Under the pieces are notes generated by a model that was not told the DNA's origin, made no database searches, and saw nothing but the letters and a program-made list of their open reading frames with translations. The translations under genes were made by a program, and so were the position numbers. Positions 1 to 6,241 of a stretch of 9,623 bases of DNA are shown here, one piece after another. The stretch lies in NCBI GenBank assembly GCA_012518745.1, contig JAAYRM010000126.1, positions 1 to 9,623 of the forward strand. The letters are read 5' to 3'. Position 1 is the first letter of the stretch. Each line of letters opens with the position of its first letter. Source of the DNA: Tissierellia bacterium (GTDB lineage Bacteria > Bacillota > Clostridia > Tissierellales > Tepidimicrobiaceae).

Positions 1-888
1 GAGGATAGATTTGATTTCAAGGTGGATTATGAATTGAAATCGGCCCATATAGGAGTGGATTGGATAAGAGAAAAAATTAAATCCGATGATGAAGACTCCC
101 TATCCGATCTATTTATATCCGCCGGGTTCGATCTGTTTTTCGATAGGAATCTGATGGGCAGATTTAAATCTGCGGGCATATTTGAAGATATGTCTGGTTT
201 GGATAGGTTGAATAGGGATTTCGACAATGATTATATAGACCTGAAGGATCCTCAAAGGCAGTATTCCATAATCGGGGTGGTACCAGCGGTATTCGTTGTA
301 AATACAGAGGAGCTGGAAGGGCGTAGGATTCCAACGACATGGGAGGAGCTATTGGAACCAGAATTCGAAGACTCCATATCCCTTCCCGTCCATGATTATG
401 ACCTATTCAATGCAATACTATTGAATATATATAAAAATCATGGGAAGGAGGGCATATATAGACTCGGAAAATCCATGCTGAGGAGCATGCATCCGGCTGA
501 AATGGTGAAATCTCATATTAAGAAGAGGGATTCCAAGATACCTACCATAACGGTAATGCCCTATATATTTACCCATATGATAAAGCCCGATAGCCCGCTG
601 AAGCCGATATGGCCTAGGGATGGGTCTATAATCAGTCCAATATTTCTATTGGCTAAGAAGGCGAATAGGGATAGGATTAAACCCTTCGTAGACTTTTTCT
701 TCTCCAAGGAATTGGGGGATATACTCTCCGATAATGGCAAGTTTCCATCTACAAATCCCAATGTAGAGAATCACCTCGGGGATGAGGATAGGTTTATGTG
801 GCTTGGATGGGATTATATAAATAGTAATGATATAGGACAATTGATAAGGGAATCCGAGGATATATTCTATGATGCGGTTAGGGGGTAG
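1..888 (+). CDS. Type 2 solute-binding-fold protein, 5' truncated by window edge
   Basis: The reading frame is open from base 1, so the GTG at base 22 is not a convincing start and the gene begins outside the window; 295 codons are visible. The sequence looks like a type 2 periplasmic-binding fold of the extracellular solute-binding (FbpA/SBP_bac) kind: a lobe with SAGFDLFFDR, a hinge-like segment GVVPAVFVVNTEEL followed by PTTWEELLEPEFED (the usual 'TWxDLLDPxyKg' region of such proteins), and a C-terminal part with KPFVDFFFSKELGDIL and GKFPSTNP, where these families usually read 'a..f.dFllS.egQ.il...g..P'. Because the N-terminus is missing I cannot say whether there is a signal peptide or lipobox, so export is unknown. 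The stop lies 7 bases before the GTPase start, indicating one operon. No permease gene is seen. The fold call is fairly good; the ligand is unknown. Confidence 0.7.
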   Translation, partial: EDRFDFKVDYELKSAHIGVDWIREKIKSDDEDSLSDLFISAGFDLFFDRNLMGRFKSAGIFEDMSGLDRLNRDFDNDYIDLKDPQRQYSIIGVVPAVFVVNTEELEGRRIPTTWEELLEPEFEDSISLPVHDYDLFNAILLNIYKNHGKEGIYRLGKSMLRSMHPAEMVKSHIKKRDSKIPTITVMPYIFTHMIKPDSPLKPIWPRDGSIISPIFLLAKKANRDRIKPFVDFFFSKELGDILSDNGKFPSTNPNVENHLGDEDRFMWLGWDYINSNDIGQLIRESEDIFYDAVRG

Positions 889-895
889 GTAGGAG

Positions 896-1597
896 ATGAA
901 TTTGATTATAGTTTCGGGGCCTCCATCGTCGGGGAAGACCTCGATAATATTGAAGACAATAGATGCCCTTAAACAGAGGGATATCGCTGTAGGGGTGGTT
1001 AAATTCGATTGTCTATATACAGATGATGACCTTCTCTATGAAAAGGCAGGGGTTCCAGTCAAAAAGGGTCTTTCGGGATCATTATGCCCGGACCATTTCT
1101 TTGCCTCTAATATCGAAGAGGTGGTCAAATGGGGCAATAGAATGGAATTGGATATGTTGATTACCGAATCAGCCGGCCTTTGCAATAGGTGTTCGCCATA
1201 TATAAAGGATGTCAAGGGGATTTGTGTCATAGACAATCTATCGGGGATAAATACGCCTAGAAAGGTAGGGCCTATGCTGAAGTTTGCGGATATCATAGTT
1301 ATAACAAAGGGGGATATAGTATCCCAGGCGGAGAGGGAGGTATTTGCCTCTAGGGTCAATTCTGTAAATCCAGAAGCAATAACGATGCATGTGAATGGAT
1401 TGACCGGCCAGGGAGCCTATGAATTGAGTACCCTCATGTATGATGAGGGACAGGAGATAGATACGGTTCAGGGGATGGAATTGAGGTTCTCCATGCCAGC
1501 GGCCATGTGCTCCTATTGTCTAGGTGAAACCAGGATAGGAGAGGTATATCAGATGGGTAATGTGAAGAAAATGGAACTAGGTGATGAAAATGAATAG
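896..1597 (+). CDS. HypB/UreG-like P-loop GTPase with extra cysteine pairs
   Basis: A 233-residue P-loop protein of the SIMIBI class. Visible motifs are the Walker A GPPSSGKT (residues 8-15), a switch-like ESAG (91-94) and the guanine-specificity motif TKGD (137-140) after a hydrophobic strand, as in HypB, UreG and CobW metallochaperone GTPases. C64 in GSLCPDHF falls roughly where HypB and UreG carry a metal-binding Cys loop. Two further pairs, C96-x2-C99 directly after the switch and C205-x2-C208 near the C-terminus, could bind a metal or an Fe-S cluster. The role is inferred to be nucleotide-gated metal or cofactor transfer; the client is unknown. It sits 7 bases after the solute-binding gene, and its end overlaps the ABC ATPase start. 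AGGAG abuts the ATG, so the GGGGGT a few bases further upstream may serve the ribosome. MNLIIVSG starts just before the first beta strand, which supports this start. Confidence 0.8.
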   Translation: MNLIIVSGPPSSGKTSIILKTIDALKQRDIAVGVVKFDCLYTDDDLLYEKAGVPVKKGLSGSLCPDHFFASNIEEVVKWGNRMELDMLITESAGLCNRCSPYIKDVKGICVIDNLSGINTPRKVGPMLKFADIIVITKGDIVSQAEREVFASRVNSVNPEAITMHVNGLTGQGAYELSTLMYDEGQEIDTVQGMELRFSMPAAMCSYCLGETRIGEVYQMGNVKKMELGDENE

Positions 1598-2651
1598 GCT
1601 AACAATAGGACAATTGAAGGGTAAGTATCCATTTATAGTGGATTACTTTGAACAAAATAAATTGGATACCACGGGATACGAGGATAGGACCTTTCAAGAA
1701 TATATAGATGATTTCAATCAAGAATATCTAGAGGATTGGGCCATAGATAGGGAGAAGTTGGTAGGGGATTTATGGGAATATATAGAGCAGATGAAGCAAT
1801 TTCTAGATCTAGATGATGAGGGGAGCGTGGATTCCCTGACCATATTGCCTGGATATGATAAGGATGGCAACGCGGAAACATTCGGGGGGATAACCATTAG
1901 AACCTCCGAGATAATCTCTATAGTAGGGCCTACGGGCTCGGGTAAGAGCAGGTTATTGGCCGATATCGAATGGACGGCCCAGGGCGATACCCCCACGGGT
2001 AGAAAGATCCTCATAAACGGCGAGGTACCAGATAGCAGATGGAGATTTTCATCCAATAATAGCCTGGTAGCTCAGCTTTCACAAAATATGAACTTTATCA
2101 TGGATCTTACCGTAGAGGAATTCTTAGAGCTACACGCCAAGAGTAGAATGGTTGAGGATATGGAATCGATAATAGAAAAGATAATCTACGCAGCCAATAG
2201 ATTAGCGGGTGAAAAGTTTCACCTAGAAACACCGGTTACATCGTTGAGTGGTGGACAATCTAGAGCCCTTATGATAGCCGATACCGCTATTTTGAGCTCA
2301 TCACCTATAGTCCTAATAGATGAGATAGAGAATGCGGGAATAGATAGGAAGAAGGCGCTGGAGATATTGGTAGCCGAGGATAAGATAGTACTCATGGCAA
2401 CCCATGATCCCATGCTCGCCTTGATGGCAGATAAGAGAATAGTGATCGGTAATGGAGGCGTTGTGAACATCATGGAGACTAGCGAAGATGAAAAGGATAT
2501 ATTGCTAGATTTAGAAAAGATAGATGCTATTATTCAGGGCTTGAGGGATGATTTAAGGTCTGGAAATACTTTGCAATTTAATGACATAGGGGAGGTAATG
2601 GGAAAATGCATGATGGATGCACAGGAGTTTTTGAAAGCGGAAAATTGGTAG
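1590..2651 (+). CDS. ABC-type ATPase with N-terminal ScdA_N/DUF542-like domain
   Basis: From the ATG at 1590 this is 353 residues. Residues about 1-70 resemble the ScdA_N (DUF542)/DUF1858-type helical domain (LTIGQLKGKYPFIVDYFEQ, then LDTTGYEDRTFQEYI), but the usual Cys pair after 'iD' is Thr-Thr here. An intact ABC ATPase domain follows: Walker A GPTGSGKS (113-120), Q-loop region around AQLSQ (161-165), signature LSGGQ (219-223), Walker B VLIDE (241-245) and switch H272 in ATHD. A charged C-terminal extension (about 297-353) is helical in character. No membrane segments are seen, so it would act in the cytosol. Its partner is unclear because no permease is adjacent. It overlaps the end of the GTPase gene by 8 bases. 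In-frame alternative starts are GTG 1581 and ATG 1584; AGGTG at 1579-1583 is best spaced for 1590. Transport ATPase or a soluble energising subunit are both possible. Confidence 0.8.
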   Translation: MNRLTIGQLKGKYPFIVDYFEQNKLDTTGYEDRTFQEYIDDFNQEYLEDWAIDREKLVGDLWEYIEQMKQFLDLDDEGSVDSLTILPGYDKDGNAETFGGITIRTSEIISIVGPTGSGKSRLLADIEWTAQGDTPTGRKILINGEVPDSRWRFSSNNSLVAQLSQNMNFIMDLTVEEFLELHAKSRMVEDMESIIEKIIYAANRLAGEKFHLETPVTSLSGGQSRALMIADTAILSSSPIVLIDEIENAGIDRKKALEILVAEDKIVLMATHDPMLALMADKRIVIGNGGVVNIMETSEDEKDILLDLEKIDAIIQGLRDDLRSGNTLQFNDIGEVMGKCMMDAQEFLKAENW

Positions 2652-2848
2652 TGGATAAGATAAGGATGATGGGCTTCAATACTAGACCCATGCCATCGGA
2701 GGTAGTAATAGAATGTGAGGAATGTAAGAACGATTTTACGATGACCCATCTCGAGACGAAATGTCCTATATGTGGAATGGTCTATGGGGTGACTCCCTGT
2801 TCCGCATCTAATCCGGAGAGGATTATGGCCGCAGGTAAGAATTATTAG
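2606..2848 (+). CDS. Small protein with two CxxC pairs, probably zinc-ribbon- or rubredoxin-like
   Basis: Up to 80 residues, with a compact Cys core: C-E-E-C, about 14 residues of spacer, then C-P-I-C-G-M-V-Y-G, and one further Cys in TPCSA. Two CxxC knuckles are typical of a zinc ribbon or rubredoxin-like site, so it could bind Zn or Fe; I do not recognise a named family. The start is uncertain. ATG 2606 has an excellent GGGGAGGT (2589-2596) upstream but gives a 46-base overlap with the ATPase gene. GTG 2651 overlaps its stop as TAGTG, and ATG 2666 or 2669 gives a core beginning MMGFNTRPMP. The residues before that look less domain-like, so a shorter protein of about 60 residues is quite possible. 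It is the last gene of the four-gene unit and is followed by the hcp promoter region. Confidence 0.65.
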   Translation: MHDGCTGVFESGKLVVDKIRMMGFNTRPMPSEVVIECEECKNDFTMTHLETKCPICGMVYGVTPCSASNPERIMAAGKNY

Positions 2849-2888
2849 GATAGGATTATCAATTTAATAGTGGAAGATTCCATCGGTT

Positions 2889-2904
2889 CGTAACAAGGGT
2901 TACG
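2889..2904. promoter_or_regulatory. Palindromic operator, probable HcpR (CRP/FNR-type) site
   Basis: CGTAACAAGGGTTACG is a perfect inverted repeat with 6-base arms and a 4-base spacer, the layout used by CRP/FNR-family dimers. From memory, HcpR sites upstream of hcp in clostridia have a GTAAC-N4-GTTAC core; this match is recollection, not a search. The centre (2896.5) lies 41.5 bases upstream of the transcription start implied by the TATAAT box, the classic class II activator position. Confidence 0.65.
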
Positions 2905-2925
2905 GAAATACCATAGATCTTTCAC

Positions 2926-2931
2926 TATAAT
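2926..2931 (+). promoter_or_regulatory. Promoter -10 box of hcp
   Basis: A perfect TATAAT lies 47 bases before the hcp start codon. At the -35 spacing (about 2903-2908) the sequence is CGGAAA, not a sigma-A -35 box, which fits a promoter needing the activator bound at the palindrome just upstream. The transcription start is inferred at about 2938. Confidence 0.6.
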
Positions 2932-2978
2932 ACTATATATAATAAAATTTTAGTGTGATCAAAACAAGGGGGCTATAG

Positions 2979-4634
2979 ATGATGAGTATGTTTTGTTATC
3001 AATGTCAGGAAACGGTAGGAAATAAGGGATGTACGAAGGTAGGGGTATGTGGTAAGACAGCAGATCTCGCTAATCTTCAGGATTTGATGATATATGCACT
3101 TAAAGGCATTGCGGAGCTGGGCTCAAAAGCAGACGAACTAGGGATTGATATCTCGAATTCCGATAGATTCATTATGGAAGGGCTATTTATGACCATTACC
3201 AATGCAAACTTCGATAAGGAAAGGTTCTTTGAAAAGATCAAGGAGGCCCTTAAGCTGAGGGATGAGCTAAAGGCCAAGTTAGAAGATAGTGGGGCTGACC
3301 TAGGGGATTTAAAGGATCCTTCAACGTTTACGGTAAATTCTAGGGATGAAATAGTATATAAGGCAAATAGCGATGAAGTAGGTGTCCTAGCTACTGAAAA
3401 TGAAGATGTTCGTTCCCTAAGGGAATTGATTACTTATGGTCTTAAGGGGATGGCTGCCTATGCGGAACATGCGGACAACCTAGGATATAGTGATCCTGAG
3501 ATATCCAAATTTATCAGAAGGGCATTAGCAGCTACATTGGATGACGAATTAACAGCGGATGAATTAACCGCATTGACCTTGGAAACTGGAGAATATGGGG
3601 TAAAGGTAATGGCGTTGCTCGATGAAGCCAATACTTCTACCTATGGAAATCCGGAGATAACAGAGGTCAATATAGGGGTAAGGGACAATCCAGCCATCCT
3701 AATATCTGGACATGATCTAAAGGATATGGAAGAACTATTGAAGCAGACCGAGGGTACTGGGGTGGATGTTTATACCCATGGCGAAATGCTACCAGCAAAT
3801 TACTATCCCGCATTTAAGAAGTATGATCATTTTGTGGGTAACTATGGGAATGCCTGGTGGAAGCAGAAGGAAGAATTTGAAAAGTTCAACGGTGCGATAC
3901 TGTTTACAACCAACTGTATAGTGCCACCCAAGGCATCCTATGCCGATAGGGTCTATACCACAGGCAGTTCAGGATATCCAGGCTTTAAGCATATTCCGGA
4001 TAGGGTAGATGAACAACCAAAGGATTTCTCAGAAATTATTGAGCATGCCAAGAGGTTATCAGCTCCAACTGAAATAGAAAAGGGGTCAATTGTTGGTGGG
4101 TTCGCCCATGCACAGGTTTTTGCCCTTGCTGACAAAGTAGTGGAGGCTGTAAAATCAGGTGCCATTAAGAAGTTCTTCGTAATGGCAGGCTGCGACGGAA
4201 GGATGAAATCGAGGAACTATTATACCGATTTTGCTGAAGCCCTTCCAAAGGATACCGTTATATTGACCGCAGGATGTGCTAAGTATAAGTATAATAAATT
4301 GAATCTTGGCGACATCGGCGGAATACCGAGAGTGCTGGATGCAGGACAATGTAATGATTCATACTCATTAGCGGTAATAGCCATGAAGTTGAAAGAGGTA
4401 TTCGAATTAAACGATATAAATGATCTACCAATTGCATATAATATAGCATGGTATGAGCAGAAGGCTGTAATAGTATTGTTGGCATTACTCCACCTAGGGG
4501 TGAAGAATATCCACCTAGGACCAACATTGCCAGCATTCCTTTCACCAAATGTAGCCAATGTATTGGTGGAGAATTTTGGGATAGGTACCATATCAAATGT
4601 TGAAGATGATATAGAGATGTTTATGAAAGCATAA
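2979..4634 (+). CDS. hcp: Hybrid cluster protein (hydroxylamine / nitric oxide reductase), class I
   Basis: A 551-residue soluble Fe-S enzyme of normal length. Hcp reduces hydroxylamine in vitro, and in E. coli NO reductase and nitrosylase activities have been described; its usual role is nitrosative stress defence. The N-terminal cluster motif C6-x2-C9-x8-C18-x5-C24 is that of class I (Desulfovibrio-type) proteins rather than the wider spacing of enterobacterial class II. All expected hybrid-cluster ligands are present: H245 (SGHDL), E269 (HGEMLPANYYP), C313 (TTNCIVPPK), C405 (AGCDGR, position of the persulfide Cys), C433 (AGCAKYKYN), C458 (GQCNDSYS) and E493 with K495 (WYEQKA). The start ATG 2979 has AAGGGGG at 2966-2972; ATG 2982 is also possible. 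It is probably monocistronic, with its own activator-type promoter upstream and a terminator downstream. No hcr reductase gene is adjacent. Confidence 0.97.
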   Translation: MMSMFCYQCQETVGNKGCTKVGVCGKTADLANLQDLMIYALKGIAELGSKADELGIDISNSDRFIMEGLFMTITNANFDKERFFEKIKEALKLRDELKAKLEDSGADLGDLKDPSTFTVNSRDEIVYKANSDEVGVLATENEDVRSLRELITYGLKGMAAYAEHADNLGYSDPEISKFIRRALAATLDDELTADELTALTLETGEYGVKVMALLDEANTSTYGNPEITEVNIGVRDNPAILISGHDLKDMEELLKQTEGTGVDVYTHGEMLPANYYPAFKKYDHFVGNYGNAWWKQKEEFEKFNGAILFTTNCIVPPKASYADRVYTTGSSGYPGFKHIPDRVDEQPKDFSEIIEHAKRLSAPTEIEKGSIVGGFAHAQVFALADKVVEAVKSGAIKKFFVMAGCDGRMKSRNYYTDFAEALPKDTVILTAGCAKYKYNKLNLGDIGGIPRVLDAGQCNDSYSLAVIAMKLKEVFELNDINDLPIAYNIAWYEQKAVIVLLALLHLGVKNIHLGPTLPAFLSPNVANVLVENFGIGTISNVEDDIEMFMKA

Positions 4635-4672
4635 TATGAAGCATATAATACGAAATATATAATATGACCTTA

Positions 4673-4704
4673 AAACCCCGTCTACGCTCGTAGACGGGGT
4701 TTTG
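4673..4704. terminator. Strong bidirectional terminator between hcp and selW
   Basis: AAAACCCCGTCTACG and CGTAGACGGGGTTTT form a perfect 15-base inverted repeat around a two-base centre, with A and T runs at the two ends. The hairpin lies 38 bases after the hcp stop and 18 bases after the stop of the convergent minus-strand selenoprotein gene, so it can end transcription from both sides. Confidence 0.93.
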
Positions 4705-4722
4705 GAATATGCAGGTATTATT

Positions 4723-4965
4723 CTAACCTAGGCGTTCCTTAATTATCTTCTCAACTTCCTCGTCTTCTGGAAACCGATCTAGCTCCTTCTTGGAAAAGAC
4801 TAACTCATCCCCAAGGCTTATTTCAAAAACACCACCTGATGATGGAATCAATGCGAGCTCGGACAGGGCATTCTGATGTTCATTCAATAACCTATTGCTC
4901 AGAGCAACTGCTCTTTCTAGATATCCTCATCCGGTACAATACTCAATACTTATCTTCTTATCCAT
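4723..4965 (-). CDS. SelW/Rdx-type selenoprotein (CxxU), in-frame TGA = Sec13
   Basis: Reading the minus strand from ATG 4965 gives 80 residues ending at TAG 4723, with one in-frame TGA at codon 13 (4929-4927). With TGA as selenocysteine the N-terminus reads MDKKISIEYCTGUGYLERA, matching the YCxxUGY redox motif of the SelW/SelT/SelH thioredoxin-like (Rdx) family. The C-terminal half carries the other family hallmark, a GGVFEISLGDELVFSKKE strand region like 'GxFEVxxxGxLIxSKK', then FPEDEEVEKIIKERL. The length is normal for bacterial SelW-like proteins. The start has an ideal AAAGGAG 8 bases upstream. The likely role is a cytosolic selenol/thiol redox protein; its partner is unknown. It lies 50 bases downstream of the old yellow enzyme gene on the same strand, probably cotranscribed. 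A nonsense mutation is unlikely because the TGA falls exactly at the redox position and the frame after it is intact. Confidence 0.9.
4901..4914 (-). promoter_or_regulatory. Candidate bacterial SECIS stem-loop
   Basis: On the minus strand, AGAGC-AGTT-GCTCT forms a 5-bp stem with a tetraloop. The loop lies 18-21 bases after the UGA, with G as its second base. Bacterial SECIS elements sit within the coding region just after UGA and show an apical-loop G at about this distance, so the geometry fits SelB-directed selenocysteine insertion. The lower stem is weak by eye. Confidence 0.6.
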
Positions 4966-4973
4966 GTAAATCG

Positions 4974-4980
4974 CTCCTTT
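4974..4980 (-). promoter_or_regulatory. Ribosome binding site of selW
   Basis: AAAGGAG on the minus strand lies 8 bases before the ATG at 4965. It shows that the short TGA-containing frame has a genuine translation start upstream of the UGA. Confidence 0.8.
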
Positions 4981-5015
4981 GATCTTAGTAGTTTTGTTAT
5001 ATCATATCGCCTATA

Positions 5016-6038
5016 TCATATCCTGCCCCTTTCATAGGGTTCAGGCCAGGCTATATCATAACCTAATTCATGGGCCGCCTTTAGCGGCCAATATGGGTTC
5101 CTGAGCAACTCCCTACCTAGAAATATCATATCCGCCCTTCCATTGCATATAATTTCCTCCGCCATTTCAGCCTCTTTAATGAGTCCTCCACCTATAACGG
5201 GTAGGCCAACGCCCTCTCTAATCGTATTGGCGAAATTGATCTGGTAGCCTGGATAGGGTCTTATCTTCACAGGCACTACAGCCCCAGAGCTTACATTTAT
5301 AATATCCACGCCTTCATCTTTTACCAGGTTTAGTATCTCCACTAAATCCTCCGGATGTTGTCCATTGTCCACATAGTCCTCGGCGGAGACCCTTATGATG
5401 AGCGGTTTATCATGGGGCCAAACCGTTCTGACCTCCCGGATGATTTCGATTAAAAACCTGGTTCTATTCTCTAGGCTTCCACCATATCCATCCTCCCTAG
5501 TATTGGTAAGAGGGGATAGGAATTGATTTATCAGATAGCCATGCGCTCCATGAATTTCGATTACATCGAAACCAGCCCTATATGCCCGTTCTGCCCCATC
5601 CCTGAAGGCGCGTATTACATCGGCGATATCCTCCTCATCCATCTCATTAGGAGTAGGATATTCATCGTTGAAGGCTATGGGACTGGGTGCAATTATCTGA
5701 CTTGGCTCCGTCTCCGATTTTCTCCCAGCATGGCCCAGCTGCACTCCAACCTTGGCGCCATATTCCTTACATCTGTCCACTATTTTGGCAAGTCCCTCTA
5801 TATGGGAATCATCCCATATGCCGAGATCCCTATTGGATATCCTACCACGTTTTTCTATCGATACAGCCTCTAGTAGGATTAAACCCACACCACCTATAGC
5901 CCGGGTTGCATAATGGATATAATGCCATTCATTAGCGTATCCATTCTCATCACTGCTATACATGCACATAGGGGCCATAACTATACGATTTTTTAAATCC
6001 ATATCCTTGATTGTAATATTGGTAAAAAGTCCTGCCAT
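5016..6038 (-). CDS. namA: NADH:flavin oxidoreductase, YqjM-class old yellow enzyme
   Basis: A 340-residue FMN TIM-barrel ene-reductase, close to the length of B. subtilis YqjM (NamA). Such enzymes use NAD(P)H to reduce activated C=C bonds and electrophiles. Class markers from the ATG at 6038 are the redox-tuning Cys25 and Tyr27 in APMCMYSS, GHAGRKS (102-108), the substrate-binding pair H163/H166 in IHGAHGYLINQFLSP, TREDGYGGS, and a C-terminal ERGR that can supply the neighbour-subunit arginine. These are the YqjM positions shifted by one. The frame continues upstream to ATG 6074, but AGGAGG at 6050-6045 lies 6 bases before ATG 6038, and the family's N-terminus (LFTNITIKDMDLKNRIVMAPM) starts there. 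The gene is divergent from xth and 50 bases upstream of selW with no terminator between. The physiological substrate is unknown. Confidence 0.93.
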   Translation of the reverse strand: MAGLFTNITIKDMDLKNRIVMAPMCMYSSDENGYANEWHYIHYATRAIGGVGLILLEAVSIEKRGRISNRDLGIWDDSHIEGLAKIVDRCKEYGAKVGVQLGHAGRKSETEPSQIIAPSPIAFNDEYPTPNEMDEEDIADVIRAFRDGAERAYRAGFDVIEIHGAHGYLINQFLSPLTNTREDGYGGSLENRTRFLIEIIREVRTVWPHDKPLIIRVSAEDYVDNGQHPEDLVEILNLVKDEGVDIINVSSGAVVPVKIRPYPGYQINFANTIREGVGLPVIGGGLIKEAEMAEEIICNGRADMIFLGRELLRNPYWPLKAAHELGYDIAWPEPYERGRI

Positions 6039-6044
6039 AGCTTC

Positions 6045-6050
6045 CCTCCT
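6045..6050 (-). promoter_or_regulatory. Ribosome binding site fixing the old yellow enzyme start
   Basis: AGGAGG on the minus strand, 6 bases before the ATG at 6038. It favours that start over the in-frame upstream ATG codons at 6074 and 6071. Confidence 0.8.
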
Positions 6051-6241
6051 CTTAATACTACATATACCCATCAAATAATGTTATTATTAATAAATTTTAT
6101 CCATAGTTATCATAGGCAGGATGGATATGTATGGCTGGACTAAAGCCGTATATTGATATAAGATGATTATATATTCCAATGGATAAGAAGGATATGTACG
6201 CTATGGATTCATTTTAAATTACAGGATTATGGGGGGATTAG

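Noticed and set aside
2871..2882. Small palindrome TGGAA-GA-TTCCA upstream of hcp as a terminator or second operator.
   Set aside because: Only five base pairs with a two-base centre, no T run, and no known motif that I can match.
4220..4591. A 123-codon open frame on the minus strand opposite hcp, with others at 1036-1359, 3953-4165 and 4279-4596.
   Set aside because: They lie wholly opposite well-conserved genes, lack family-like sequence and are shadows of the coding strand.
4927..4929. In-frame TGA in the SelW-like gene read as a nonsense mutation or pseudogene.
   Set aside because: The TGA sits exactly at the Sec position of the CxxU motif, the frame before and after is intact and family-like, and an SD and a SECIS-like hairpin are present.
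5016..5018. TGA at the end of the old yellow enzyme gene as another selenocysteine codon.
   Set aside because: The protein already has the normal family length and C-terminal ERGR motif; the frame beyond codes for a short, unremarkable 20-residue tail.
5523..5873. A 116-codon open frame on the plus strand inside the old yellow enzyme gene.
   Set aside because: Antisense to a clearly conserved enzyme, with no recognisable domain.
6153..6175. TTGATA and TATATT before xth as a sigma-A promoter.
   Set aside because: The spacer is only 11 bases, too short; AT-rich surroundings make chance matches likely.
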